From: an uncultured Lachnospiraceae bacterium
GTDB taxonomy: Bacteria > Bacillota > Clostridia > Lachnospirales > Lachnospiraceae
DNA: 32,021 nt
NCBI GenBank assembly: GCA_910588125.1
Contig: CAJUPI010000036.1
Location: 541-32,561 of the forward strand
Direction of reading: 5' to 3'
The notes under the pieces are model-generated. The model was not told where the DNA came from. It worked only from the letters and a program-made list of their open reading frames with translations, and did no database searches. Positions 16,499 to 25,152 of the stretch are shown here, piece by piece. The first letter of the stretch is position 1. The number at the start of each line of letters is the position of its first letter. Position numbers and translations under genes: made by a program.

Positions 16499-17422
16499 AT
16501 GAACATTATCGAGTATGAAAACTATCAAGAAAAGCTAAACCACCACAACAGCTCGTTTCCTTACCTGACCTATCTCTGTTCTATTCCCTATGACTTTATC
16601 CAGGTTCCCCTCCACTGGCATGACGAGATAGAATTCGTCTACATCAAAAAAGGAATGGGCATGGTATCCGTGGATTTTATCAATCTGGAGGTAACTGCCG
16701 GAGATATTGTCTTCATCTGTCCCGGACAGCTGCATTCAATCTCCCAGCTAGGGCAGCATTCTATGGAATACGAAAACATTATTTTCCCTTTGTCGCTCTT
16801 AAATTCCCGTCAGTCGGATACCGCCTGGGAAAACTGGCTGGCCCCGGTTGCCCTTCGCTGCCATCACCTGATCCCCTGTCTCCATCCGGATATGCCTTCT
16901 TATCCGGCCATATCCTCCTGCCTGGATCGGATTGATGAAATACGGCGCACCTTTCCCGATGCCTATGAACTGCTTATCAAAGGAAAGCTGTTTGAGCTCT
17001 TTTTCCTGCTGCATTACTATAATCTGGTAATAGCTCCCGGTTCTCTCGATCCGATCCGTCACCGTTCTCAGGAAAAAGCGCTGGAAAAATCCCGTCAGAT
17101 TTTGAAATATATGGAACAACACTACCAGGAGCCCCTTTCTATCAAAAAAATGGCCGAAGCCGTGGGCTTCAGCCAGTCTCATTTCATGAAATTTTTTAAA
17201 AATACTTTTGGCACATCCTTTACTGCCTATCTCAGTGATTATCGCCTCACCATGGCATCCCGGCTGCTGTTGGCCTCCGAAGATTCCATCCTGGCTGTGG
17301 CTGCCGAATCCGGTTTTGATAATCTCTCCTATTTTAACCGGCGGTTTAAAGAACGCTTTGGCATGACTCCCCGCGAATTCCGTCAGCAGAATATGCCCAA
17401 AGCCGAAGATCAGCCCCGATAA
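16499..17422 (+). CDS. AraC-family transcriptional regulator with cupin sensor domain
   Basis: A 307-residue regulator. The N-terminal cupin-like ligand-binding domain includes VPLHWHDEIEFVYIKKGMG (residues 37-55) and VTAGDIVFICPGQLHSI, typical of sugar-sensing AraC members. The C-terminal double helix-turn-helix starts near residue 200 (YMEQHYQEPLSIKKMAEAVG, SQSHFMKFFKNTFG) and ends with the family signature (AVAAESGFDNLSYFNRRFKE, FGMTPREFR). GAGG lies just upstream of the start. It is divergent from glgP across 203 bp and overlaps the diguanylate cyclase gene tail to tail by 13 bp. The effector is unknown; glgP is a plausible target from position. Confidence 0.92.
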   Translation: MNIIEYENYQEKLNHHNSSFPYLTYLCSIPYDFIQVPLHWHDEIEFVYIKKGMGMVSVDFINLEVTAGDIVFICPGQLHSISQLGQHSMEYENIIFPLSLLNSRQSDTAWENWLAPVALRCHHLIPCLHPDMPSYPAISSCLDRIDEIRRTFPDAYELLIKGKLFELFFLLHYYNLVIAPGSLDPIRHRSQEKALEKSRQILKYMEQHYQEPLSIKKMAEAVGFSQSHFMKFFKNTFGTSFTAYLSDYRLTMASRLLLASEDSILAVAAESGFDNLSYFNRRFKERFGMTPREFRQQNMPKAEDQPR

Positions 17423-18771
17423 AAATCACACCCGCAGCGCCCGTGTTCCTTCACCTGGTAAAGGGCGCTGTCCGTATTCCGATACAAACCATCTGTAAAA
17501 CCCTCTTTGGAAAACGCCACCCCTACACTCAAAGAAACCTCCGGCAAGCCATCCTGGGGATTTTTCAGAATACGGTTGACATTTTCTATCTTATCCCGAA
17601 TCAATGACTCCTGCTCCGGCAGTGCGTCTACCATAATCACTGCAAATTCGTCTCCCCCCAGACGTGCCACATAATCGTTGGAGCGAAAACTATCCCGCAA
17701 AAGTCCGGCTACCTTCTTTAATACCAGATCTCCTGTTTCGTGGCCGTACCCATCGTTAACTTGTTTAAATTTATCGACATCAATCATCAAAAACGCCATC
17801 GGAATCCTCTGCACTTTCAGAATCTGCCTCAGCTGATCAAATCCTCCCCGGTTGATCACCCCGGTAAGCGGATCGTGCTCTGCCTTATGGCGCAGCATCG
17901 CTTCATTCGCCGCATTGATCTCATAAATATCATTATAGGTGAGAGCCAGATACTTGAACTCATAAGCCCCGGCAATCTCCAACATTTTATCCTCTTTAAT
18001 ACAGCGAATATAAATTTGCAAAGGTTTCACAATCAACAGGATCACCATCACAAACGTAACAAGATTCAGCACAAACAAAACGCTGATATAAATCCGTTGT
18101 CTTGCCATGCTTTTTTCCAGTACATGCGCGCTCTGCACCTGATTTTGACGGGTTGTTTCTACGGCATTACTGAAAAAGTAAGAAATATTGCTGGTAATCA
18201 GCGCCTTGGCGTCCTGGTAAGCAGGGCCAAATACCAACTCCTTGGCCTTATCCCGCATCTCCTCCGGATCCAGCTGCTGATCTTCTTCTGACAGCTTCAC
18301 CGTTTTTATCTCCTGGGGCATCGCTTCCATATCCTCTCCCACCGCCATTGCCGTCAGCTTCATGGCATAAAACTCCCGCTGCATTAAGTCATTCGACTTT
18401 TCCAGAGCCAGTTCCAGATAGCGATGCGCCTCCGGATTATCATGATGTCCTTCCAGCTCTTCCACTACCTGCTCCCGCCGCCTGGTTACATGCAGCTCCG
18501 TAAAATAATCTTCTAACTGCTTTAGCTCCGCTGTCTCCGCATACAGCCGAACCTTCATGGTCAGATAATCCGAACCTTCTGACACAAGATCAGCGGCTTT
18601 CATACATTCGATATAATGATCCACGGCATGACTCAGATTCTGATATCCTACGGATACGCGAACAGTCACAAAAATAACCATCACATATAAAATGCAGGCA
18701 GCCAGGATCATTCCATAATTCATAGTACGGATGCGGATTCCTTTTATGCTTTTCTTTTCTCTGCTGTCCAT
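17410..18771 (-). CDS. Membrane-anchored diguanylate cyclase (GGDEF)
   Basis: A 453-residue enzyme that should make cyclic-di-GMP from two GTP. Membrane segments lie at about residues 17-40 and 227-249. They enclose an extracytoplasmic helical domain of about 185 residues, probably a four-helix-bundle-type sensor. After a short linker the GGDEF domain follows (HDPLTGVINRGGFDQL, then RLGGDEFAVIM). The active-site GGDEF at 372-376 is intact. The product-inhibition site RxxD is present as RSND exactly five residues upstream, so feedback control is expected. The ATG used has AAGGGGGAG upstream; an in-frame TTG 24 bp earlier is less likely. It lies 11 bp downstream of the metallophosphoesterase gene and is probably co-transcribed with it. 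Confidence 0.93.
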   Translation of the reverse strand: MDSREKKSIKGIRIRTMNYGMILAACILYVMVIFVTVRVSVGYQNLSHAVDHYIECMKAADLVSEGSDYLTMKVRLYAETAELKQLEDYFTELHVTRRREQVVEELEGHHDNPEAHRYLELALEKSNDLMQREFYAMKLTAMAVGEDMEAMPQEIKTVKLSEEDQQLDPEEMRDKAKELVFGPAYQDAKALITSNISYFFSNAVETTRQNQVQSAHVLEKSMARQRIYISVLFVLNLVTFVMVILLIVKPLQIYIRCIKEDKMLEIAGAYEFKYLALTYNDIYEINAANEAMLRHKAEHDPLTGVINRGGFDQLRQILKVQRIPMAFLMIDVDKFKQVNDGYGHETGDLVLKKVAGLLRDSFRSNDYVARLGGDEFAVIMVDALPEQESLIRDKIENVNRILKNPQDGLPEVSLSVGVAFSKEGFTDGLYRNTDSALYQVKEHGRCGCDFYRG

Positions 18772-18782
18772 TCTGCTCCCCC

Positions 18783-20303
18783 TTATCTGCTCCAATCATG
18801 TAAATCTTGTTTTACATCCTCAATCATTTGCCCCATATCTTTTACATACCGGCTGTCAGGATCGATCCTCTGCCACAGCCGATACGCTCTGGTGGCACTT
18901 ACTTTATCCCAGCTCATTGCATTGCCGGCACAATAATCATAATACAATTCCCCATACAAATCCACCATCTCATCCTTCAAATCTTCCGGAATGGCGCGAA
19001 GCGTCTTTCTGGCCTGTCCCTCTACAATTGCCTTCATATATTCAGGGCCGTATTCCTTGAACTGAAGAAGCTTCTCATCTTTACTCTCTATCCGGCAGGC
19101 AAGCCTCCCGACATCTGCCTGAACGGTCTTAAAGCTCATTCCTCCTTCTGTCTGCCATGCCAAACGGCCATACTGGCAGGGTGGAATACTGTAAGGCGAC
19201 AGGACAATCTCCTGAATTCCGTAAGCATCCTCTGCCACTCCCGGCTCTGATTTGTGTTTTTTTATCCGCTGGGCATGCAGATGTCCGCTGACATAAAGGG
19301 GAAGCTCGTACTCCTCAAACAGCCGGACAATATCATCATGATTCTCCATAGTACATTCCGTAGTATATAACCGACTCTCCGAAAGCAGGTTATGATGGCC
19401 TGCCGATACTACTGTGATACCTTGTTCTCTGGCCTGTTTCAGATAACCCTCCAGCCACTCCATGGTTTCTGGTTTTAGCCTTCCATTGACGTGATTGTAA
19501 TCCTCATACTGGCAGGTATCCAGCATCAGCATCCAATGGGTGTCATCCAGGGCATAAAAATAACTGAGGGAAGCCTCATCCCGGCTGAATGCCTGATCAT
19601 ATCCGAATTCGTGGTAAATATCAAAAAAATCCCGGGCAGTCTCAAGATATTCTGCCGCCTCTCTTTGATCTCCAAAATAAGTAGCCGCATTTCGATTGTT
19701 AATATCATGATTGCCGGGAACCACCAATACCGGCACTCCCTCCTCTGTCAGCCGGTGCAGCTTTTCTGCCAGTCCCAGATGATTCTCCCGCTCCCCGTTC
19801 AGCGTAATATCCCCTGTCAGCACCAACGCTGAGGGCCTGTTTTCGATTGCTTCCTCCACTAATGTATCAACCAAAACATCACTATACTCACTGATCTTTC
19901 CATCATCCTGCGTCACCATCTCCCAAAATGCACTCCCGCCGTCGTGCGTCCTCTGACTGATATAATGAAGATCGGATGCCAACATCAAAATCGGCGCACG
20001 ATAAGGCTCCTCCTCTGGCTTTGTCTCTTCTTCCTGATCTTCTTTCTCGTACGAAAGGTGGTCCTGGCCTGCGAAAGATAATTCTGGCCAAGTTTCTGTC
20101 TCTGACTCCTCTTCGGACGGCGGCTCTTGTTTTTCTGGCTGTTTTGGTTCTGTCTCCGGATTGACTGCTTCCGAAGATACCGATGGCTCTTCTCCCTGAT
20201 CCTTGTCCGGTTCTGCCAACCTTCCGGCCAGCCTCACAATCAGAAAACACCCCACAATCAATAACAGGTAGATCCCGATCGGTATGTATTTTTTGAATCT
20301 CAT
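18783..20303 (-). CDS. Membrane-anchored calcineurin-like metallophosphoesterase
   Basis: A 506-residue protein anchored by one N-terminal membrane helix (IPIGIYLLLIVGCFLIVRL). A low-complexity linker of about 70 residues rich in Glu, Pro and Ser follows, then an extracytoplasmic calcineurin-like phosphoesterase domain. All metal motifs are visible in order: ASDLHY (D111, H113), LTGDIT (D165), PGNHD (198-200), SAGHHN and SGHLHAQ. Likely a surface phosphatase or phosphodiesterase acting on wall- or nucleotide-derived substrates; the substrate is unknown. The C-terminal 130 residues beyond the domain are helical and unassigned. The ATG at 20303 follows AAAGG; an in-frame TTG two codons earlier is less likely. 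It is the first gene of a unit with the GGDEF gene. Confidence 0.9.
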   Translation of the reverse strand: MRFKKYIPIGIYLLLIVGCFLIVRLAGRLAEPDKDQGEEPSVSSEAVNPETEPKQPEKQEPPSEEESETETWPELSFAGQDHLSYEKEDQEEETKPEEEPYRAPILMLASDLHYISQRTHDGGSAFWEMVTQDDGKISEYSDVLVDTLVEEAIENRPSALVLTGDITLNGERENHLGLAEKLHRLTEEGVPVLVVPGNHDINNRNAATYFGDQREAAEYLETARDFFDIYHEFGYDQAFSRDEASLSYFYALDDTHWMLMLDTCQYEDYNHVNGRLKPETMEWLEGYLKQAREQGITVVSAGHHNLLSESRLYTTECTMENHDDIVRLFEEYELPLYVSGHLHAQRIKKHKSEPGVAEDAYGIQEIVLSPYSIPPCQYGRLAWQTEGGMSFKTVQADVGRLACRIESKDEKLLQFKEYGPEYMKAIVEGQARKTLRAIPEDLKDEMVDLYGELYYDYCAGNAMSWDKVSATRAYRLWQRIDPDSRYVKDMGQMIEDVKQDLHDWSR

Positions 20304-20333
20304 AATCAAGCCTTTCTTTTCTGTACGCGAAAG

Positions 20334-20362
20334 ATCATATCATATTTTTGTCGAAAATGAAA
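20334..20362 (-). promoter_or_regulatory. Extended -10 promoter of the phosphoesterase/GGDEF unit
   Basis: On the minus strand TGATATGAT gives an extended -10 (TATGAT at 20334-20339). A weak TTTCAT (20357-20362) lies 17 bp upstream as -35. It sits just after the galK terminator. Confidence 0.55.
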
Positions 20363-20369
20363 GACTAAC

Positions 20370-20434
20370 AAAAAAAGATCCGCCGCGAAGAAACGGTGAT
20401 GGAGTGCTTGGTATTCTCCATCTCTTCGCGGCGG
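20370..20434 (-). terminator. Strong intrinsic terminator of galK
   Basis: A perfect 12-bp GC-rich stem (CCGCCGCGAAGA at 20380-20391, TCTTCGCGGCGG at 20423-20434) encloses a second 7-bp stem (GATGGAG/CTCCATC). On the minus strand it is followed by TTTTTTT. It lies 28 bp after the galK stop and separates galK from the phosphoesterase gene. Confidence 0.93.
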
Positions 20435-20462
20435 CTTTGCTGACAGCTTTAAAATCAGGGAA

Positions 20463-21752
20463 TTATAATAATTCATTGACGCAAATAGCGCCATACGGGC
20501 GAATCGTCATGCGATAAGCGCTGCCTTCTCCCAGCTTTTCTTCTATATAAGCTACATATTCATCAACCAGCTCATTAGGCAGCATTGCCATGATCACACC
20601 GGCAAAGCCACCTCCATGGACCCGGCAGGCTCCTCTTTTCTTCTCAGCAATAAATAATTCTGTCAAAGCCAGAGCTACCGTAATCCCCTGTTCCTGGTAA
20701 TTGGCATTGGTAAAGCAGTTCTGAAGCCACTTCCAAGAGGAATTGCCGGATGCCGTGATCTCTGTCAGAAAGTCGTCAAAACGTCCCTCTTTCAGAGCAG
20801 CAACCTCTGCCTCCACCCGCTTATTCTCCTCAAAAAAATGCAAGGCACGCATCACGGAGCGATCACCGGCAAACTCCCGGACTCCCTTAAGCTGCCGAAG
20901 CACCTGTTCCTCCGTAATCTCTGCGCAGACCTCCTTGCCAAAATATTCTGCCACTTTTTTCATCTCATTGGGAATGGAAGAATAATCAGCGCTCAAATCT
21001 GCATGCCCTTTGCCGGTCTGTACGATGATCAGGCTGTGATCCTGGGATGCAAAGTCAAAATCAATCGCCTCCACCACCGGAGCCGCCGGATCCAGAAAAT
21101 CAATCGTGATCAGGCCGCCGACCGCACAGGCCATCTGATCCAAAAGCCCTGATGCCTTGTCCCAGTAAACATTCTCCGCGTACTTTCCCACATGGGCATA
21201 TGCTACGGTATCCATGCTGCCATTGTTAAAAAACGTATTGATCATCGAACACAAAAGCATCTCAAAAGCAGCTGAAGAACTGACTCCGGCAGAGCTGATC
21301 ACATTGCTGGTAATATAGGCATCAAAACCGCCGATCTCATAACCGAACTCCAAAAATCCCTGCAATAATCCTCTCACCAGATCCTCCGTCCCCGCTTTTC
21401 GCTCGCTGGCAGTCAGATCCGTCAAATCAACGCTGAACTCCTGATTAAAGGTCTCGCTGATCAGGTTTACTCGGGAAGTACCGTTCTTTGCGGCAATGCC
21501 TACACAATCCAGATTGATGCTGCCTGCCAGCACCTTTCCCTGGTTATGATCGGTATGGTTTCCGCTGATCTCGGTTCTTCCCGGAGAAGAAAACATCAAA
21601 ATATCCTTATCTCCATACGCTTTTTTGAACTTCTCTATCATATCCCGATAACGCTCGGTATTTTCCTCTGCCTGCTCTCTGCCGTAGAGCTTTGTCATCA
21701 ATTCCTTTGCTGGTTCCCCTTCCAGTATCCGTAATGTCTCTTCTGCCTTCAT
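20463..21752 (-). CDS. galK: Galactokinase
   Basis: A 429-residue GHMP-family kinase that phosphorylates galactose at C1 with ATP, the entry step of the Leloir pathway. The galactokinase signature GRTEISGNHTDHN is at residues 58-70. The GHMP ATP-loop SSAGVSSSAAFEML is near 153-166, the catalytic Asp in SGLLDQMACAVGG is D205, and the third motif RVHGGGFAGVIMAM is near 380. It is slightly longer than the roughly 390 residues of E. coli GalK because of the N-terminal extension, as in many Lachnospiraceae. AAAGGAG precedes the ATG. It has its own promoter and terminator; galT is not adjacent and galE is 13 kb away. Confidence 0.96.
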   Translation of the reverse strand: MKAEETLRILEGEPAKELMTKLYGREQAEENTERYRDMIEKFKKAYGDKDILMFSSPGRTEISGNHTDHNQGKVLAGSINLDCVGIAAKNGTSRVNLISETFNQEFSVDLTDLTASERKAGTEDLVRGLLQGFLEFGYEIGGFDAYITSNVISSAGVSSSAAFEMLLCSMINTFFNNGSMDTVAYAHVGKYAENVYWDKASGLLDQMACAVGGLITIDFLDPAAPVVEAIDFDFASQDHSLIIVQTGKGHADLSADYSSIPNEMKKVAEYFGKEVCAEITEEQVLRQLKGVREFAGDRSVMRALHFFEENKRVEAEVAALKEGRFDDFLTEITASGNSSWKWLQNCFTNANYQEQGITVALALTELFIAEKKRGACRVHGGGFAGVIMAMLPNELVDEYVAYIEEKLGEGSAYRMTIRPYGAICVNELL

Positions 21753-21853
21753 TATTCTCCTTTCTGCGTTTTCCGGGTTTTATTCCGCAATCCCTATGTA
21801 ACATGTACCTGCCCCGAAATTGCCACAGCCTGTAGGCCGTTGTCATCGTGAAA

Positions 21854-21882
21854 AGTATATCACAGCCAAGTGGGATAGACAA
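21854..21882 (-). promoter_or_regulatory. Sigma-A promoter of galK
   Basis: On the minus strand TTGTCT (21877-21882), a 17-bp spacer and TATACT (21854-21859). The leader is about 95 nt. No clear operator dyad overlaps it. Confidence 0.72.
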
Positions 21883-21949
21883 TAGAATTTCCAGGACTTT
21901 TTTCACTTTTATTGGCAGCCGGAATCACTGCCGCAATCGCATCTGGACA

Positions 21950-22726
21950 CTATCCGGATACCTTTACAAAGAATTCCCGAATCCCTTCGTAAAATCCCAC
22001 TGTCATAATGGTACGCTCCTCTGCGGTTCCGGAAATGACATATTTGCGAAAAAAAGGAGTGGTTTCCGTGAGAGGATTAATATCCTCCAGGAGTACCGGC
22101 TCCGGAAGTCCCAGATAAGCGCACCAGGACCTGGCAACGGCATCCGGATCTATATTCTCCCACTCCCACTCCGTCCGGGCATAGAATTCATAGATTTTCC
22201 CGTCATCCGCATCCATATAGACATCCATCAACCGGTTTTCTTTTCGCAATCCCCGAATATTGTCCGCCAGGCTCAGCTTCCAAATCGCCACATAATTACG
22301 CGGTTCCCGCACATCAATAGCTGAATACAGGACAGCCTCATAAACCGCCGGATCGGTTTCCTGCACCGAATCCGGTAAAATCCCGGCTGCCTTCAACGCC
22401 TGTAGCCCTTCATCACAGCTTTCACACGCCTTCCTGACCGATGAAAGCTCTTCCTCGGACGCTTCTTGCCTCAGCCCCTTCTGGTTGACAATGAATGCAT
22501 AATCTCCCATCTGGCTTTCCAGTGCCTGAGACAATACGTACAGTTTCTCCACCTCGCTTAATTCATAGCGATAGCCCTCTCCTGCCATCTCCACCTCCTG
22601 CCGGTAGATCCTCCCCAAAAGCGCACGATCTCTATATTGGGACAGCGCCTCCGGCCCCCATATGGACACCCCCACCGTCAAAGCAATCCACAGGAAAAAG
22701 AAAAGGCGAATCATGGTTTTTTTCAT
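21950..22726 (-). CDS. Membrane-anchored protein of unknown function, downstream of two-component system
   Basis: A 258-residue protein with one N-terminal hydrophobic helix (residues 6-23, MIRLFFFLWIALTVGVSIW), probably an uncleaved anchor with the rest outside. The body is mixed alpha/beta and acidic. Near the C-terminus is VYMDADDGKIYEFYARTEWEW, which resembles PepSY- or YycH-like extracytoplasmic folds, but I cannot assign a family. AGAGGGC precedes the ATG. It is the last gene after the FG-GAP-like protein, response regulator and histidine kinase. A 318-bp gap filled by a large palindrome separates it from the kinase gene. It may be a modulator or target of the two-component system. Confidence 0.75.
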   Translation of the reverse strand: MKKTMIRLFFFLWIALTVGVSIWGPEALSQYRDRALLGRIYRQEVEMAGEGYRYELSEVEKLYVLSQALESQMGDYAFIVNQKGLRQEASEEELSSVRKACESCDEGLQALKAAGILPDSVQETDPAVYEAVLYSAIDVREPRNYVAIWKLSLADNIRGLRKENRLMDVYMDADDGKIYEFYARTEWEWENIDPDAVARSWCAYLGLPEPVLLEDINPLTETTPFFRKYVISGTAEERTIMTVGFYEGIREFFVKVSG

Positions 22727-22750
22727 ATTTCTTTGCCCTCTGTCCTTTCT

Positions 22751-23062
22751 CCAATGTCATTAAGTTTATCTCTGAGAATACTCAGCCATGGAAAAAGGAG
22801 CGGGAAAAGGCCGAATATGCTCTGCGGATTTTGACTTTGCAGGGATTTAGAAGTCCTTAAATCCCTGAATTTTGCGTTAAAACGAAAATCCACTCTGTCT
22901 GAGCGAAACGAGTTCGGGGATTTTCGTTTTGCTTTTCGCAAAAATCAGTGATTTTAGGAATTCTTGATCCCGAAACCGGAAAAATCCACAAAGCATATTC
23001 GGCCTTTTCCCGCTCCTTTTTCCATGGCGTACCTTCTGAGAAAATTAATTAAATGACATTGG
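22751..23062. repeat. 312-bp imperfect palindrome inside the two-component operon
   Basis: This fills the gap between the histidine kinase gene and the next gene. Core arms of 37 bp (22785-22821 and 22992-23028) are perfect inverted copies. Outside them a 10-bp pair matches (CCAATGTCAT at 22751-22760, ATGACATTGG at 23053-23062); the right-hand copy is part of the last codons of the kinase. Inside, the two halves stay alignable with mismatches to a perfect 13-bp pair (AAAACGAAAATCC at 22879-22891, GGATTTTCGTTTT at 22918-22930) around a 26-nt apex. A local 9-bp hairpin lies at about 22840-22865. I see no open reading frame of note and no target-site duplication. It looks like an inverted duplication or a MITE-like element. 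Confidence 0.88.
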
Positions 23063-24496
23063 TTCTTTCTTACGGCTTTTTTCTCTGCCATCCGTCCCCC
23101 GGCCAGCCTCCCCCCGGAGCACAAAGCTCATACAGGTTCCTTTTCCTATCTCACTTTCAATTTCCAGGCGGCTTCCATGCAATGTCAAAATCTCTGCACA
23201 CAACGCTAACCCCAATCCGGCTCCATTGCGGCTTCGGGAACGAGATTTATCTACCATGTAAAATGCCTTTGTGATTTTTTCCTGCTCCTCTTTGGGAATA
23301 CCCATGCCATAATCCTGCACGCAAAAGCGATAACTGCCTTTTCTCTGATATCCTCGCACCTCAATTATACTTCCTGGTTCTGATGCCTTGCACCCGTTGT
23401 CAATCAGATTAATCAATACGGATTTAATCAGATTTGGCTCTGCCTGCACAATACCCGGATCGTATTTTAAATGGAACCCCATCGTATGGTTATTCACATA
23501 CATATCATGGATGTACTGAAATAATATATCCACGGAAACCTTTTGCAGCTCCAGCTCTCCATGACGAGTAACCATAATTTCCAGCAGGCGGAAGGACATC
23601 GCCTCCAATCGTTTTCCCTCCGTATAAATATAATTTGCTGAAAGAAAGCTTTTTTCTTCATCCAGACGGTGCGAACGGAGCATGTCCGCGTAACCGATGA
23701 TTGCCGTCAGTGGCGTTTTCAGCTCGTGAGCAAAAGCCGCCACAAAATGCTCCCTGGCCTGAATCTCTTCTTCCAGCATCGCAATATTATCCTCCAGCGC
23801 ATTGGCCATCCGGTTAAAGTCCATCGTCAGCTGCCCCAATTCATCATCGCTGACCTTTCTTGCCCGATAGCCATACTCGCCCTCTGCCATTCGCCTCGTC
23901 GCCCGCGTCAAAAGTCGGATAGGCCGTGTCAGCCACGAAGAGATCCCATGCATAACAAAGGTCCCCAAAAGCAGCATCAGCATCGTTACCCGCCGGTATA
24001 CCAAAAATCCTAGCCCCCGATCCCGAAACACCTCTGTGACATCCCGCATGGTTTCCAGATATAAAAGCCGGTCCAAAATGCTGACCGTCATACAGGTTCT
24101 GACATAATAATGCTCTTCCTGGTGAAAAATCTGCCAAGTATCAGCTGTCTCGTCCGTCTGAGTCAGCAGCGCCCCGTCCCCCTGAAAATCACTGCTGCCA
24201 TAAATCACCTGCCGTTTCTCATCCGAAATCCGCAGGCGGCGGCCGCTGCCGCCGTTTTCCAGGCTTCGCCCGATCTCCTCCACGGTACGGTCCGCCAATA
24301 TATCATATTTAGCCGGGGCATTCAGCGCCGCCGTCTCGAAGGCAAAACGTAAGATCCGGCTTTCTTCCATTGCCTGTTTCGTCTCCCTTTCTATGGAAGT
24401 TTCAAACACATAATTGACAAAATAAAACCCGCTGAATCCCAGTGCCAGTGCCAGCACGATTAATGTACACAACAGCAGCTTTCGTGAAAATCTCAT
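23045..24496 (-). CDS. Sensor histidine kinase
   Basis: A 483-residue membrane kinase that should autophosphorylate on His and pass phosphate to the adjacent response regulator. Membrane segments are at about residues 7-27 and 170-189, with an extracytoplasmic sensor region of about 140 residues between. A HAMP linker follows (PIRLLTRATRRMAEGEYGYR). The dimerisation H-box is AFAHELKTPLTAIIGYADML (H257). The ATP-lid boxes follow: N-box INLIDNGCKAS (363-370), DYGMGIP (395-401) and GAGLGLAL (425-432). The start ATG overlaps the regulator's stop as ATGA, with GAGGTG upstream. The last codons form part of the right arm of the large palindrome. Confidence 0.95.
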   Translation of the reverse strand: MRFSRKLLLCTLIVLALALGFSGFYFVNYVFETSIERETKQAMEESRILRFAFETAALNAPAKYDILADRTVEEIGRSLENGGSGRRLRISDEKRQVIYGSSDFQGDGALLTQTDETADTWQIFHQEEHYYVRTCMTVSILDRLLYLETMRDVTEVFRDRGLGFLVYRRVTMLMLLLGTFVMHGISSWLTRPIRLLTRATRRMAEGEYGYRARKVSDDELGQLTMDFNRMANALEDNIAMLEEEIQAREHFVAAFAHELKTPLTAIIGYADMLRSHRLDEEKSFLSANYIYTEGKRLEAMSFRLLEIMVTRHGELELQKVSVDILFQYIHDMYVNNHTMGFHLKYDPGIVQAEPNLIKSVLINLIDNGCKASEPGSIIEVRGYQRKGSYRFCVQDYGMGIPKEEQEKITKAFYMVDKSRSRSRNGAGLGLALCAEILTLHGSRLEIESEIGKGTCMSFVLRGEAGRGTDGREKSRKKEPMSFN

Positions 24497-25152
24497 TGAG
24501 GCACCTCTAAACGATATCCCACTTTGTAGACAGTCATCAGGCAGCTTTCCCAACCCAGCTTTTTCCGCAGTCGTTGCACATGCAAATCTACAGTCCGGCT
24601 GTCACCCAAATATTCTCCTTCCCATACCTTCTCATACAAAGTTTCCCGAAAAAGCGCCACATTCTTGTTTCGGATAAACAAAAGCAGTAAACCAAATTCC
24701 TTATTCGTCAGCTCCACCTGTTTTTTGCCGCGCCAAACCATATGCGCCTCTACATCCACAGTGATCTCTCCCACTGATAAAATATTTTCTGCTTTATGAT
24801 AGCGGCGCAGCACAGCTTCCACCCGCGCCACCAATTCCACCACATCAAAAGGCTTCACCAGATAATCATCTGCCCCCAGCTTTAATCCCCGAACCCGATC
24901 CTTTACTTCATAACGGGCAGTGATAAAAATTACCGGGATTTTCAATGGACGAATATATTCCATAATATCGTATCCGTCCACTCCCGGCAGCATAACATCC
25001 AGTAAAATCAAATCATAATTTCCCTCTTCAATCATCTGGATAGCCTTCACTCCGTCCTGTACTGCCGTGCAATTATATCCCGCCGCCGATAAGTTCAGAT
25101 CAATCAAATCGCAAATCGGCTTTTCATCATCAACAATCAGAATCTTAATCAT
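24493..25152 (-). CDS. OmpR/PhoB-family response regulator
   Basis: A 219-residue two-domain regulator. The receiver has the acidic pair D8/D9, the phospho-acceptor D52 (LLDVMLPGVDGYD), T78 and K100 (DDYLVKPF). The C-terminal winged helix ends in the OmpR-type recognition element (GDSRTVDLHVQRLRKKLG). The start ATG overlaps the stop of the upstream FG-GAP-like gene by 8 bp, and its own stop overlaps the kinase start, so all three are translationally coupled. The target genes are unknown. The operon promoter is close to consensus, so strong autoregulation is not evident. Confidence 0.95.
   Translation of the reverse strand: MIKILIVDDEKPICDLIDLNLSAAGYNCTAVQDGVKAIQMIEEGNYDLILLDVMLPGVDGYDIMEYIRPLKIPVIFITARYEVKDRVRGLKLGADDYLVKPFDVVELVARVEAVLRRYHKAENILSVGEITVDVEAHMVWRGKKQVELTNKEFGLLLLFIRNKNVALFRETLYEKVWEGEYLGDSRTVDLHVQRLRKKLGWESCLMTVYKVGYRLEVPQ

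Noticed and set aside
20463..21752. A galactose operon with galK, galE and galT
   Set aside because: galK and galE have separate promoters and lie 13 kb apart, galK ends in a strong terminator, and galT is absent from the window.
21914..21932. GGCAG/CTGCC hairpin after the last gene of the two-component operon
   Set aside because: Only a 5-bp stem with no T-run on the minus strand; too weak to call a terminator.
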